Counted from the first letter of the stretch, positions 34,940-44,142 are shown. The stretch: DNA of 64,000 nt from Acetivibrio clariflavus DSM 19732 (GCF_000237085.1 NC_016627.1:1612001-1676000); one strand, 5' to 3'. Program-made: numbers and translations. The notes: generated by a model not told the origin, from the letters alone.

Positions 34940-37243
34940 ATGACAAAGGATAGGAATAAGGAGTCTTACGGTGGGGTTAAAAACTATTTTAAGGACAAGC
35001 GTATCCAAAGAATAATGATTGCAGTAATAACTGTCCTTGTTGCGTATGCAATTGTATTGAACGGTGCTACTCCAAAGAAATATAAATTAAAACTTGGAGA
35101 AAAGTCGGAATATGACATCACAGCCCCCAGAGACATAAAGAATACAATACTGACTGAGCAAAATGCCAGGAGAATAGCAGAAGCTGAAGCAGGAGATATG
35201 AAAGAAATCAAAAATGCTTCCATAGAAGTTATAAATAAAACGGTGGATTTTATTAGTTTTATTGAAAAATATAGAAAGAATGCCGATAAAAAAATAAGGG
35301 AAACTTTAAGTACTAATGATGAAAACTATGATAGTAAAGCTTTAAATATTAAAAAGGAAGAAGCAACTAATCTGAATAAAGAGTTAGAAAAATTGGAAAT
35401 TGTTTTGTCTTATGACCAAGTATTATTCTTTGTCGCAAATGCAACCGATGAAGATATACAAAATTTCGGATCATTGTTGAGAGAACTGGTTGTGGATATA
35501 ATGGGACAGGATGTTACGGAAGATAATATATCCCAAAAAATTGTTCAGATGCAGAACAGTATTTTGACATCAAATTTAAAACAAGAATTGAAGAATTGCG
35601 GGTTGCTTTTATCCAAATATTTAATAAAACCTAATAGAACCATAAATGCAGAAGGTACAAGGGCAAAGAAGGAAAGAATATATGAGCTTGCATTGAATGA
35701 CCCTAACAACATTGTGATGGTAAAAAAAGGCGACAGAATTTTAAGTAAAGGTGATGTTGTAACCGAGGACAAGCTTAAAATACTTGAAGAACTTAATCTG
35801 TTGGAAACTACAGGAAAGATAGATTTCTCTTTTGCAATTGGTATATTTATTATTATATTTTTGATTTCAATTTTACTTATTTTGTATATGAATAAGTTTT
35901 GCAGGAAAGTGTTTAATAACAGGAATGATCTGATTTTACTGTCACTCCTTATCCTTATAATACTTATTACTGCCCGTATGGTTTTTGAAATATCAACCCT
36001 GACAATACCTATTTTTTTAGCTGCAGCTCTTATATCCATATTGCTGGACTTAAGACTGGCTATAATTGTGAATTTCTTATTGACAATTTCAATTTCCATT
36101 ATGACCAATGGTGAGATTAAGTTTATGATTTTAGGTGCGATAAGTGGGGCTTTTACAGCGTTTATTGTTTCTAAAACCAGTTATCACAGAAACTCACTTT
36201 CTATGGGTGGGCTTATTATAGGAATTATAAATGTTCTTATCATAATATCCATTGATTTAATTGAGAAGTATCCGCTTAAGACCATAGTTTACGAATCCAT
36301 TGTCGTTATGCTTAACGGATTTCTTTCTATTGTTCTTACTATTGGGCTCTTGCCTTATTTGGAAGTAGCTTTTAATATAGTTACTCCTATTAGGTTATTA
36401 GAACTCAGTAATCCAAACCATCCCCTTTTGAAAAGGTTGTTGATAGAAGCACCGGGAACATATCATCACAGCTTGATGGTGGGAAATTTAGCTGAAGCCG
36501 GCGCTGAAGCGGTTGGGGGAAATGCGTTGTTAGCCAGGGTGGCAGCATATTTTCACGATATAGGCAAACTTAAGCGGCCGGGCTTTTTTATGGAAAATCA
36601 AATGGATGGAAATCCTCATGACAAGATAACAGCCAACTTAAGTACTCTTGTCATAACTTCGCATATACATGACGGAGTGGAAATAGCCAAAAGATATAGA
36701 ATACCTCAAGTTATAAGAGATATAATCATACAGCACCATGGAACAACACTGGTGGCGTATTTTTATCACAAGGCGAAGAATGTTGAAAAGGATGATTCGG
36801 TTGATGAGGAAAACTTCAGATACGACGGAGAAAAACCTTCCACAAAAGAAGCGGCGGTTGTAATGTTGGCAGATTCAGTGGAGGCGGCTGTCAGATCCAT
36901 GCCTGATAAAACAGAGGGGAAAATAGAAGGGTTTATAAGAAAGATAATAAAGGACAAGTTAGATGACGGCCAATTGGATCAATGCAACTTGACTTTCAAA
37001 GATTTGGATAACATAGCTAAGGCTTTTATGAAGGTTTTTGGAGGATATTTTCATGCAAGGGAGGAATACCCTGATATCAAGAATAAGGACAATGTATCTA
37101 ATAATGAGAATGATTTAAAAATAAACGAACAAAATAGTAATGACAGCCATGAGGAAACAAATTTTAGAGATACTATAGAGGAAACAAAAGGCCAAATAGC
37201 TGCACATTATAATAATAAGACGCATAAGGAGAAGAGTGAATGA
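34940..37243 (+). CDS. pgpH: PgpH/YqfF-type 7TM-HD phosphodiesterase
   Basis: A membrane HD-domain protein of the 7TMR-HDED family. In Listeria and Bacillus PgpH hydrolyses the second messenger c-di-AMP. Order: one N-terminal helix (about 25-45), an extracellular domain, seven membrane helices (about 295-490), then a cytosolic HD domain (ApGTYHHSLMVGNLAEAGA, AAYFHDIGKLKRPGFF, IIQHHGTTL, MLADSVEAAVRS). The C-terminal tail is acidic and low-complexity. Starts are ambiguous: ATG 34940 follows GGAGG by 11 nt, and an in-frame GTG at 34898 would add 14 residues. The stop overlaps ybeY by 4 bp. Confidence 0.9.
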   Translation: MTKDRNKESYGGVKNYFKDKRIQRIMIAVITVLVAYAIVLNGATPKKYKLKLGEKSEYDITAPRDIKNTILTEQNARRIAEAEAGDMKEIKNASIEVINKTVDFISFIEKYRKNADKKIRETLSTNDENYDSKALNIKKEEATNLNKELEKLEIVLSYDQVLFFVANATDEDIQNFGSLLRELVVDIMGQDVTEDNISQKIVQMQNSILTSNLKQELKNCGLLLSKYLIKPNRTINAEGTRAKKERIYELALNDPNNIVMVKKGDRILSKGDVVTEDKLKILEELNLLETTGKIDFSFAIGIFIIIFLISILLILYMNKFCRKVFNNRNDLILLSLLILIILITARMVFEISTLTIPIFLAAALISILLDLRLAIIVNFLLTISISIMTNGEIKFMILGAISGAFTAFIVSKTSYHRNSLSMGGLIIGIINVLIIISIDLIEKYPLKTIVYESIVVMLNGFLSIVLTIGLLPYLEVAFNIVTPIRLLELSNPNHPLLKRLLIEAPGTYHHSLMVGNLAEAGAEAVGGNALLARVAAYFHDIGKLKRPGFFMENQMDGNPHDKITANLSTLVITSHIHDGVEIAKRYRIPQVIRDIIIQHHGTTLVAYFYHKAKNVEKDDSVDEENFRYDGEKPSTKEAAVVMLADSVEAAVRSMPDKTEGKIEGFIRKIIKDKLDDGQLDQCNLTFKDLDNIAKAFMKVFGGYFHAREEYPDIKNKDNVSNNENDLKINEQNSNDSHEETNFRDTIEETKGQIAAHYNNKTHKEKSE

Positions 37244-37725
37244 GAGTCCTGATAGAAAATTTACAGAATAAAATAGAAGTGACGGATGATATGGAGGAAT
37301 TGGTAAGAAAGGCGGTAAATATAAGCCTTTCTATAGAGAATTTCAGTATACCGTCAGAAATTTCAATAATGTTTGTGGACAATCAGCATATTAGGGAGAT
37401 TAATAGAGAACATAGAAAGATTGACAAACCTACAGATGTACTTTCTTTTCCGATTGTAGATATGTATGACGGGGTTATAAATTCTGATTCTGGTGATTTT
37501 GACCTTGATGAGGACCTATTGTTGCTTGGGGATATAATTATTTCCCTTGAGATGACAAAAGCACAGGCAGAGGAATATGGACATTCCTTTGAGAGGGAGC
37601 TGGCTTTTTTGGTGACTCATGGGGTTTTTCATTTGTTAGGTTACGATCATGATACACCGGAAAGGGAAGAAAAAATGATATCAAAACAATATGCTGTGCT
37701 AAAAACGTTAAATCTAATGATATAA
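37240..37725 (+). CDS. ybeY: rRNA maturation endonuclease YbeY
   Basis: A 161-aa metalloprotein for 16S rRNA 3'-end maturation and ribosome quality control. The diagnostic zinc site is HGVFHLLGYDHD (His-x3-His-x5-His), preceded by PTDVLSFP and the LGDIIIS strand. The start is ATG, overlapping the pgpH stop (ATGA). It is followed 85 bp on by era, another 16S rRNA factor. Confidence 0.95.
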   Translation: MRVLIENLQNKIEVTDDMEELVRKAVNISLSIENFSIPSEISIMFVDNQHIREINREHRKIDKPTDVLSFPIVDMYDGVINSDSGDFDLDEDLLLLGDIIISLEMTKAQAEEYGHSFERELAFLVTHGVFHLLGYDHDTPEREEKMISKQYAVLKTLNLMI

Positions 37726-37810
37726 ATTATAAGTTTTAATGCTGAAATTGTTTATTATTGGTGATTATAATTTTTAATATAATCTTAGATTTTACGGGAG
37801 GAAGGATTGA

Positions 37811-38704
37811 ATGAGTTTTAAATCAGGCTTTGTGTCAATAGTTGGGAGACCTAATGTCGGTAAGTCTACACTTTTAAACAGTATTACCGGTGAGAAAATT
37901 GCAATAATGTCCGAGAAACCTCAAACTACAAGAAATACAATTAAAGCAGTAGTGACAGGTGACAACTATCAATTGGTGTTTATTGACACCCCAGGAATAC
38001 ATAAACCCAAAACTAAACTTGGAGATTATATGGTGAATATTGCAGTTGAAAGTTTAAGTGAAGTTGATGCGGTATTGTTTCTGGTAGAAGCAAATACAGT
38101 CAAGCCTGGACCAGGAGATCTTTATATAATTGACCAATTAAAAAATGTAAAATCCAATGTTTTTTTGGTTATAAACAAAATTGATTTGGTGGATAAAGCC
38201 CAATTGCTGCCTCTTATTGATGCTTACAAGGATTTGATGGACTTTGAAGCTATAATTCCTATTTCAGCTCTAACGGATGGAAAGCAGGATTTACTTATTA
38301 GCGAAGTTTTGAAGGTTATGCCTGAGGGACCGAAATATTTCCCCGATGATATGTTAACAGACCAGCCGGAAAAATTAATTGCTGCCGAACTGATCAGAGA
38401 AAAAATACTTCAGTTGGTAAGTGATGAAGTTCCTCACGGCGTAGGAGTTGAAGTGATATCTTTTAAACAAAGGGAAGACAAGAATATAATTAATATTCAG
38501 GCTAATATTTACTGTGAAAAGGATACCCACAAGGGAATACTTATAGGAAAAGGCGGAAAAATGCTTAAGAAAATCGGCAGCTTGTCAAGAATTGAAATTG
38601 AAAACTTATTGGGAACAAAAGTATTTTTGGAATTGTGGGTAAAGGTAAAACCCGACTGGAGAAATAATGAGCAGATGTTGAAGGTACTCGGTTACAAAAA
38701 ATAA
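37811..38704 (+). CDS. era: GTPase Era
   Basis: A small ribosome assembly GTPase (297 aa) that binds the 16S rRNA 3' end. G1 is GRPNVGKST, the switch region holds the G2 Thr, G3 is DTPGIHKPK, and G4 is NKID. The C-terminal KH domain holds GVEVISFKQREDKNIINI...GILIGKGGKMLKKIGS. The length is standard. The start is ATG after GGGAGGAAGG. The dgkA and cdd genes that separate ybeY and era in Bacillus are absent. Confidence 0.96.
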   Translation: MSFKSGFVSIVGRPNVGKSTLLNSITGEKIAIMSEKPQTTRNTIKAVVTGDNYQLVFIDTPGIHKPKTKLGDYMVNIAVESLSEVDAVLFLVEANTVKPGPGDLYIIDQLKNVKSNVFLVINKIDLVDKAQLLPLIDAYKDLMDFEAIIPISALTDGKQDLLISEVLKVMPEGPKYFPDDMLTDQPEKLIAAELIREKILQLVSDEVPHGVGVEVISFKQREDKNIINIQANIYCEKDTHKGILIGKGGKMLKKIGSLSRIEIENLLGTKVFLELWVKVKPDWRNNEQMLKVLGYKK

Positions 38705-38986
38705 TTGATGTGTTTTTATAAATGCATTCCTGTGGTATTGATTATTGGAAGATTGGAATAAATTTTAATACTGATTTTCAGATAGCATAAATTTTCAAGT
38801 ATACAAAACTTTTTTTTAGTGAAACCTATAAATAGAATAAAAAACTATTGGACTTATGTTTATTGCTTTTAATTTATAAACTTATGTTCAATGGGAAAAT
38901 TACGGAATTTCACTGAAGAAAATGAATGGAATATCAGTTTCAATAAATATATAGTTGCCAAAAAATACTTAAGGGGGATGCATTTT

Positions 38987-39130
38987 ATGTTAAAGGAATT
39001 TGCTTGGAAGGTTTTCGAGAGTACTGGAAGTATCGATACTTATATTTTACTTAAGGAGATTGAAGAAAAAAGCAGAGTTGCTGAGGAAACTGAGGCAACA
39101 AAAGATGAGGTTGCTATAAGCAAGAATTAA
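38987..39130 (+). CDS. yqzL: YqzL family small protein
   Basis: A 47-aa protein of the YqzL family, conserved between era and recO in Firmicutes. The core is MLKEFAWKVFESTGSIDTYILLKE. ATG 38987 follows AAGGGGG by 9 nt and gives the usual family length; the frame remains open upstream to 38891, but there is no ribosome site there. The function is unknown. Confidence 0.85.
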   Translation: MLKEFAWKVFESTGSIDTYILLKEIEEKSRVAEETEATKDEVAISKN

Positions 39131-39228
39131 TTTTGATAGATAGAAGACAAAAAGTGTTTTATAGCATGTAAAATATAGATATTTAATGAGGGTCAAAATA
39201 GAGATTCTTTTAGCTTACGAGGTTGCAA

Positions 39229-39972
39229 ATGAGTTATATAAAAACAAAAGGTATAGTTCTAAAAGAGATGAATGTGGGAGAGGCAGACAAAATATTAACC
39301 ATCTTTTCAAAAAGCAAGGGTAAAATATCCGGGGCTGCGAGAGGAGCCAGAAGACCCAAAAGCAGACTTATTGCAGGGACGCAATTGTTTTGTTATAGTG
39401 AATTTGTGCTGTTTAAAGGAAAAGATATGTATTCAGTTAACAGCTGTGATGTAATTGAACCTTTCTATGAAATTAGAGAAGATTTGGTAAAACTTACCTA
39501 TGCGGCTCACATGAATGAAATTTTAATGGATAATGTTCAGGAAGAGCAGCCTTCAAGCAAAGTATTGCAGCTCTTTTTGAACTCTCTTTATATGCTGGCA
39601 AAAACCGGTAAATCACCGGATTTGATTACGAGAGTTTTTGAAATTAAGCTAATGTCAATTTTAGGGTATGCGCCTTCCGTAATGGGTTGTTTAAAATGCG
39701 GAAGAGAGGATTTTAAAGACTTCTATTTCAGCTTTGAACACTGTGGTTTTTTATGCAGGCAATGCACAGAGGGTGACAGATATGCTTTAAGATTGTCTGA
39801 AGGTGCTGCAAGAGCAATTCATTATATAGTTTATAGCAATATGAAAAACGTTTTTAATTTTGAAGTATCAAACTCCATACTTTTAGAGCTTGAAAAAGTC
39901 TCAAAAAGATATATGAAGGATAGGCTGGATAAAGAATATAACAAATTGAACTTTTTAAAGGCACTTAAATAA
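39229..39972 (+). CDS. recO: DNA repair protein RecO
   Basis: Recombination mediator (247 aa) that loads RecA onto SSB-coated DNA with RecR. The N-terminal OB fold begins MSYIKTKGIVLKEMNVGEADKIL. A C-terminal helical domain carries a zinc site (CLKCGREDF ... CGFLCRQC). ATG 39229 lies 6 nt after GAGG; an in-frame TTG at 39223 touches that site. It ends the conserved yqfC-recO block. The strand opposite its 3' flank carries a c-di-GMP riboswitch pointing toward it. Confidence 0.93.
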   Translation: MSYIKTKGIVLKEMNVGEADKILTIFSKSKGKISGAARGARRPKSRLIAGTQLFCYSEFVLFKGKDMYSVNSCDVIEPFYEIREDLVKLTYAAHMNEILMDNVQEEQPSSKVLQLFLNSLYMLAKTGKSPDLITRVFEIKLMSILGYAPSVMGCLKCGREDFKDFYFSFEHCGFLCRQCTEGDRYALRLSEGAARAIHYIVYSNMKNVFNFEVSNSILLELEKVSKRYMKDRLDKEYNKLNFLKALK

Positions 39973-40035
39973 ATTATAAATTTACATAAAAATACAGGCA
40001 GAAAAACTCTGCTCTTAATATAAAAAATATGGTAT

Positions 40036-40062
40036 AAGGAAATATTAATGACCTATTTCCTT
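40036..40062 (-). terminator. Hairpin downstream of the c-di-GMP riboswitch, possible terminator
   Basis: On the minus strand AAGGAAATA and TATTTCCTT form a 9-bp perfect stem with a 9-nt loop. A run of six T follows 9-10 nt later, so it is weaker than a classical terminator. The upstream arm overlaps an alternative pairing (ACCTAT 40084-40079 with ATAGGT 40056-40051), which would make the two folds mutually exclusive. Confidence 0.4.
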
Positions 40063-40135
40063 TGCATTAGTCTCTCGCATAGGTAAATTAAAGAGACATA
40101 GGCGCTAAAGCATATATTCTAAAGAGTATAAACAG

Positions 40136-40243
40136 AACTTTTAATGGCAGCCTGGCGATCATAGTTTAGGGATATTAACCTAAACGTTAGACCCAAAGCT
40201 TTGCGCCGCCGTTTTTCAACGACTTTGCCCTGTTTCATAAGTC
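40136..40243 (-). promoter_or_regulatory. Cyclic di-GMP-I (GEMM-I) riboswitch, antisense to recO
   Basis: Reading the minus strand, the aptamer shows CAGGGCAAAG, then a hairpin GTCGTT-GAAA-AACGGC with a GNRA tetraloop. GGCGCAAAGC and GGGTCTAA follow, then a second hairpin GTTTAGG/CCTAAAC, then ATGATCGCCAGGCTGCC. The order and the conserved bases are those of the GEMM-I class, which binds c-di-GMP. P1 may close through ACTT/AAGT. What it controls is unclear: the next sequence on this strand is 160 nt of non-coding DNA and then the back of recO. The nearest c-di-GMP-related gene is the divergent PilZ gene at 40887. Confidence 0.9.
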
Positions 40244-40886
40244 ACTATTTATATCTCCTTATACCGTGATCGGGAGGAAATATTGTACTACTATTTTTAT
40301 TATAGCATAGGATAGTGTGAAAATAAAGTATTATTTTATTATTTTATAGTAAAATATTAATATCTCTTTGAAAGCATGACTGATACAATAAAATTTTATA
40401 AATAAATTGAAAAATTATTAACAAAAGATATGTCAATTTTATTTAATTTATAGTATAATTATTTCAAAAGTAAAATGATATAAATTGTTACAATAAAAAA
40501 CTTATTGAGTTTCATTGTTGAAAGTGTAAATTTCCTCGAAAAAACGGATTTATAGATAAAAAAATATTAATTCTATTATTGGTTAACATAAAATGGTTTC
40601 GAAATGTAACCTGTCTGATATTATCAGCATGAAGGAATTAAAGCAGAATTTCAGAAACCGTAGTATAGAAATTTATTGGGAAGTATCTAAGGTTTTTGCA
40701 AAGGGTTATGTTCTGATATCAAGTTTTTACGGGAAAAGTGTAGGATTTCATTGGTCGTACAATGTCTGATATAAATTCTTCAATGAGTTTAATACAAGTG
40801 AAATGATATTCGAAAGTTTTCTATGTGTTTTTTATACAGTTTAATATGTTCTGTCCGTTTATACCTTTTGAAAGGGGTGGGGGATT
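40244..40886 (+). other. Intergenic region between riboswitch and PilZ gene
   Basis: About 640 bp, AT-rich. It contains a possible plus-strand promoter (ATGTCA, 18 nt, TATAAT at 40454-40459) that would give the PilZ gene a leader of over 400 nt. It also has a perfect odd palindrome CTGATATTATCAG (40616-40628) and a 46-codon ORF (40629-40769) without a ribosome site that I do not call as a gene. Confidence 0.45.
40299..40327 (-). promoter_or_regulatory. Possible promoter of the riboswitch transcript
   Basis: On the minus strand TATAAT (40304-40299) is preceded, 17 nt earlier, by TTTATT (40327-40322), a weak -35. It would start an RNA about 50 nt before the aptamer. Confidence 0.35.
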
Positions 40887-41558
40887 GTGTCTGAACTATA
40901 TTTGGACCAAAATTCGCAAAATACTTTCTTAAGTATTGATAAAAGCCTCAATAAGCTGATAAATGTAGGTACAGGTATTGAAATAAAACACATTAATATG
41001 AGCGAGTACTTAAATGCCACTGTGGTAGAAAAGACTGAAAATACGCTGAGGATTATTACTAAGGAATTAATTCATGAGACTTTTTTCTTTCCCGGTGATT
41101 GCGTGTCTATAAACTATTCAGATCTCAAAAATCTTTTTGTGATTAGCGGAAAGATAACAAAAATTAATTCTTTAGATCCTTTAGATTTTACTGTACTGAT
41201 AACTCGGATTGAAAAGATGAAAAATTTAAGAAAATATCAAAGATATTATGTAAGTCTTTCGGCAAGTTTAGATGTCCCCGATATTTCAGAGAGGTTGTTT
41301 GTAGTTGTTAAGAATATAAGTTCCGGTGGAGTAAAAATAAATTGTTCCGATTATCTGCCTATAACCGGTAATATTGTAGGAGTTGAAGTAATTCTTGACA
41401 GAATTAATAATTTATTTTTTAAAGGTGCGATTGTAAGAAAAGGATGGAACAAAAGCTATTTTGAATACGGTATTGAGATACAGGAGATTTCGGAATCCAA
41501 TTATAAATGTCTTAATCACTACTTAAATTGGCTTAGTTACGATTATAAAAATATATAG
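40887..41558 (+). CDS. PilZ-domain c-di-GMP receptor (YcgR-like)
   Basis: 223 aa. Residues 1-108 resemble the YcgR N-terminal (PilZN/DUF5634-like) beta-barrel. From about 112 it is a PilZ domain with the c-di-GMP-binding pair RKYQR (about 115-119, RxxxR) and NISSGG (about 143-148, D/NxSxxG). Such proteins couple c-di-GMP to flagellar braking or polysaccharide synthesis; no flagellar gene is in the window. The start is GTG, 4-6 nt after AAGGGGTGGGGG. The gene stands alone, ends in a terminator at 41574, and is divergent from the c-di-GMP riboswitch. Confidence 0.85.
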   Translation: MSELYLDQNSQNTFLSIDKSLNKLINVGTGIEIKHINMSEYLNATVVEKTENTLRIITKELIHETFFFPGDCVSINYSDLKNLFVISGKITKINSLDPLDFTVLITRIEKMKNLRKYQRYYVSLSASLDVPDISERLFVVVKNISSGGVKINCSDYLPITGNIVGVEVILDRINNLFFKGAIVRKGWNKSYFEYGIEIQEISESNYKCLNHYLNWLSYDYKNI

Positions 41559-41573
41559 GTATAAAAGAGGTAT

Positions 41574-41617
41574 AAAAATGCTTTGCCTGGTTAAAACCTA
41601 AGGTAAAGCATTTTTTA
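41574..41617 (+). terminator. Terminator after the PilZ gene
   Basis: AAAAATGCTTTGCC and GGTAAAGCATTTTT pair over 14 bp with one G-T wobble and a 14-nt loop, followed by a T-tract. Confidence 0.85.
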
Positions 41618-41803
41618 TTATTTAAATAAATTCATTCCTGTGATATACTATATTAGTTAATTTTAATAATTTTAAATTTACATTTTATAATACGGAATTA
41701 AGGTGTATCCTGTAATAACGAAATACTTGTCAAATATGAAGGTACAAAGATATTGCAGGGAATATGTTTTATATTGAATATATAAGGCAAAGAGGGGCAT
41801 GAA

Positions 41804-42967
41804 ATGAAAGAGATTTACCTTGACAATAGTGCAACAACAAAACCCTATGATGAGGTAGTAGAATATATTTCACAAATTAGCAAAGAAGTTTATGGCAATC
41901 CGTCATCCATCCATCTTAAAGGATTGGAGGCGGAAAAACAAATAAAAAACGCCAGGGAAATTATAGCCAGGTCGTTAGATGTACACAATCAGGAAATTTA
42001 TTTTACTTCAGGGGGGACAGAGGCCAATAACCTTGCCATACTTGGTTTTCTTGAGGCTAATCCGAGGATGGGAAAGAAAATTATAACAACAAAGATAGAA
42101 CATCCGTCGGTATTGGAAGTGTATAAATATTTAATGAATAAAGGCTATAAAGTTCATTTCCTTGACGTGGACTACAGAGGAATTGTCGATATGAATGATT
42201 TAAGAGAAGCTGTAGATGAAGATACGGCATTAATTAGCATAATTTATGTAAATAATGAAATCGGAACAGTACAGCCTGTAAGTGATATAGTGGAAGTAAA
42301 AAATCAGAAAAACAGGAATGCTGTAGTTCATATAGATGCAGTACAGGCTTACGGGAAAATGAAAATTGCTCCTGGTAAATTAGGTATTGATTTATTGTCT
42401 GTAAGTTCACATAAAATACATGGACCTAAAGGTGTAGGAGCTTTATATGTGAAAAAAGGTTTAAAATTGAAACCTTTATTGCTAGGTGGAGGACAGGAGT
42501 TTACCATGAGGTCGGGGACCGAAAATGTTTCCGGAATATGCGGATTCGGAATGGCAGCCGATATAACCAATAGTAAAATAGATGAAAATTATCTTAGATG
42601 TGCAAAAATAAAGGAATACTTTAAAAACAGACTTAAAGAAGAGTTTTCCGAGGATATATTGATTGTATCGCCAAAGGACTCATCACCCTATATTCTGAAT
42701 GTGTCTTTTGCAAATATACGAGCAGAGGTGCTGGTTCACCACCTTGAAATGAAGAATATATTCGTCTCAACAGGGTCTGCCTGTTCTTCAAGAAAGAATA
42801 TACACAGCCATGTACTTAAGGCAATAGGACTGAAGCCTGATAAAATTGACGGTGCCATTAGATTCAGTTTCTCTGCCTTTAATACCATAGATGAGATGGA
42901 ATATACCATTGGGGCGTTAAAAGAAATATTACCCAAAATTAGAATTAAACGCGGAGGTAAAAGATGA
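41804..42967 (+). CDS. Cysteine desulfurase (NifS/IscS family)
   Basis: A PLP enzyme (387 aa) that takes sulfur from cysteine as a persulfide. Motifs are the start YLDNSATTKPYDEV, the PLP lysine in SVSSHKIHGPKGVGA and the catalytic cysteine loop VSTGSACSSRKN. The stop overlaps thiI by 4 bp (ATGA). This coupling matches the NifZ-ThiI pair of B. subtilis, so the sulfur is likely destined for tRNA 4-thiouridine. The start is ATG after AGAGGGG. No IscU-like scaffold gene is nearby. Confidence 0.92.
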   Translation: MKEIYLDNSATTKPYDEVVEYISQISKEVYGNPSSIHLKGLEAEKQIKNAREIIARSLDVHNQEIYFTSGGTEANNLAILGFLEANPRMGKKIITTKIEHPSVLEVYKYLMNKGYKVHFLDVDYRGIVDMNDLREAVDEDTALISIIYVNNEIGTVQPVSDIVEVKNQKNRNAVVHIDAVQAYGKMKIAPGKLGIDLLSVSSHKIHGPKGVGALYVKKGLKLKPLLLGGGQEFTMRSGTENVSGICGFGMAADITNSKIDENYLRCAKIKEYFKNRLKEEFSEDILIVSPKDSSPYILNVSFANIRAEVLVHHLEMKNIFVSTGSACSSRKNIHSHVLKAIGLKPDKIDGAIRFSFSAFNTIDEMEYTIGALKEILPKIRIKRGGKR

Positions 42968-44142
42968 AGAAGGTAATTTTGGTAAGGTATGGTGAAATAC
43001 TGTTGAAGGGATTGAACAGGCCATTATTTGAAAAGAAACTTATAGATAATATAAAGAGAGCCATATATAAATTGGGAAAGATTGAAGTATCAAGATCCCA
43101 GGCAAGGATATATATAGAACCGCAGGATGAAAATTATGATTTTGATGAAGCAATCAACCTTTTAACTAAGGTTTTCGGTATTGTATCAGTCAGCCCTGTA
43201 TGGAAGATTGAGACAGATTTTGAAGTTATTAAAGAAAAGTCTGCGGTTATGGTAAAGGATTTACTGGGCAGAAAAGGCTATAAAACCTTTAAGGTTGAAA
43301 CAAAAAGAGGGGATAAAAGGTTCTCTATGGATTCGCCGGAAATAAGCAGGGAACTTGGAGCGCATATCCTTGAGTCTTTTCCCCAATTAAGTGTTGAGGT
43401 AAAGAATCCCGACTTTATTCTCTATGTTGAGGTTAGAGAATTTACTTATATATACTCGGAAATAATTCCTGCAGTATGCGGTATGCCGATAGGAACCAAT
43501 AGCAAGGCAGTATTGCTTTTATCGGGAGGTATAGACAGTCCTGTTGCTGGGTGGATGATTGCAAAGAGAGGAGTTGAAATTGAGGCTGTTCATTTTTATA
43601 GTTATCCATACACAAGTGAAAGGGCTAAGGAGAAAGTAATTGACTTGGCAAAAATCCTCTCTCAATATTGTCAGAAAATAAAACTTCATATAGTTCCTTT
43701 TACCGATATCCAGTTGGAAATATATGAAAAATGTCCTCAAGACCAATTAACTATTATTATGAGAAGAGCCATGATGATTATAGCAGAAAGGATAGCTGAA
43801 AAGGCTGGTGCTTTAGCATTAGTAACAGGAGAAAGTGTGGGGCAGGTGGCAAGTCAGACTATGCAGAGTCTGTATGTAACCAACTCTGTAGTAAAAATGC
43901 CGGTATTCAGGCCTTTGATTGGAATGGATAAAAACGAAGTAATAGAAATTGCAAGAAAAATCGGTACTTTCGAAACTTCAATACTTCCCTACGAGGATTG
44001 CTGTACAGTGTTTGTTTCGAAGCATCCTAAAACAAAGCCAGTGCTGGAAAAAATATTATTATCGGAGCAAAAGGCTAATCTTGAAGAATTGATCAATAAG
44101 GCAATTGAGAATACAGAAGTATTGGTTATAGGGAGCAACTAG
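42964..44142 (+). CDS. thiI: tRNA 4-thiouridine synthase ThiI
   Basis: 392 aa, comprising an N-terminal ferredoxin-like domain, a THUMP domain (about 60-165) and an adenylating PP-loop domain with LLSGGIDSPVAGWM (about 183-196). GESVGQVASQTMQSL and the C-terminal PYEDCCTVF follow. It ends after the PP-loop domain and lacks the rhodanese domain of the E. coli protein, as in Bacillus, where the desulfurase donates directly. The start overlaps the desulfurase stop. Confidence 0.95.
   Translation: MKKVILVRYGEILLKGLNRPLFEKKLIDNIKRAIYKLGKIEVSRSQARIYIEPQDENYDFDEAINLLTKVFGIVSVSPVWKIETDFEVIKEKSAVMVKDLLGRKGYKTFKVETKRGDKRFSMDSPEISRELGAHILESFPQLSVEVKNPDFILYVEVREFTYIYSEIIPAVCGMPIGTNSKAVLLLSGGIDSPVAGWMIAKRGVEIEAVHFYSYPYTSERAKEKVIDLAKILSQYCQKIKLHIVPFTDIQLEIYEKCPQDQLTIIMRRAMMIIAERIAEKAGALALVTGESVGQVASQTMQSLYVTNSVVKMPVFRPLIGMDKNEVIEIARKIGTFETSILPYEDCCTVFVSKHPKTKPVLEKILLSEQKANLEELINKAIENTEVLVIGSN

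Noticed and set aside
40629-40769. 46-codon ORF upstream of the PilZ gene
   Set aside because: No ribosome binding site, overlaps the edge of a palindrome, and I cannot test conservation. Not called as a gene.
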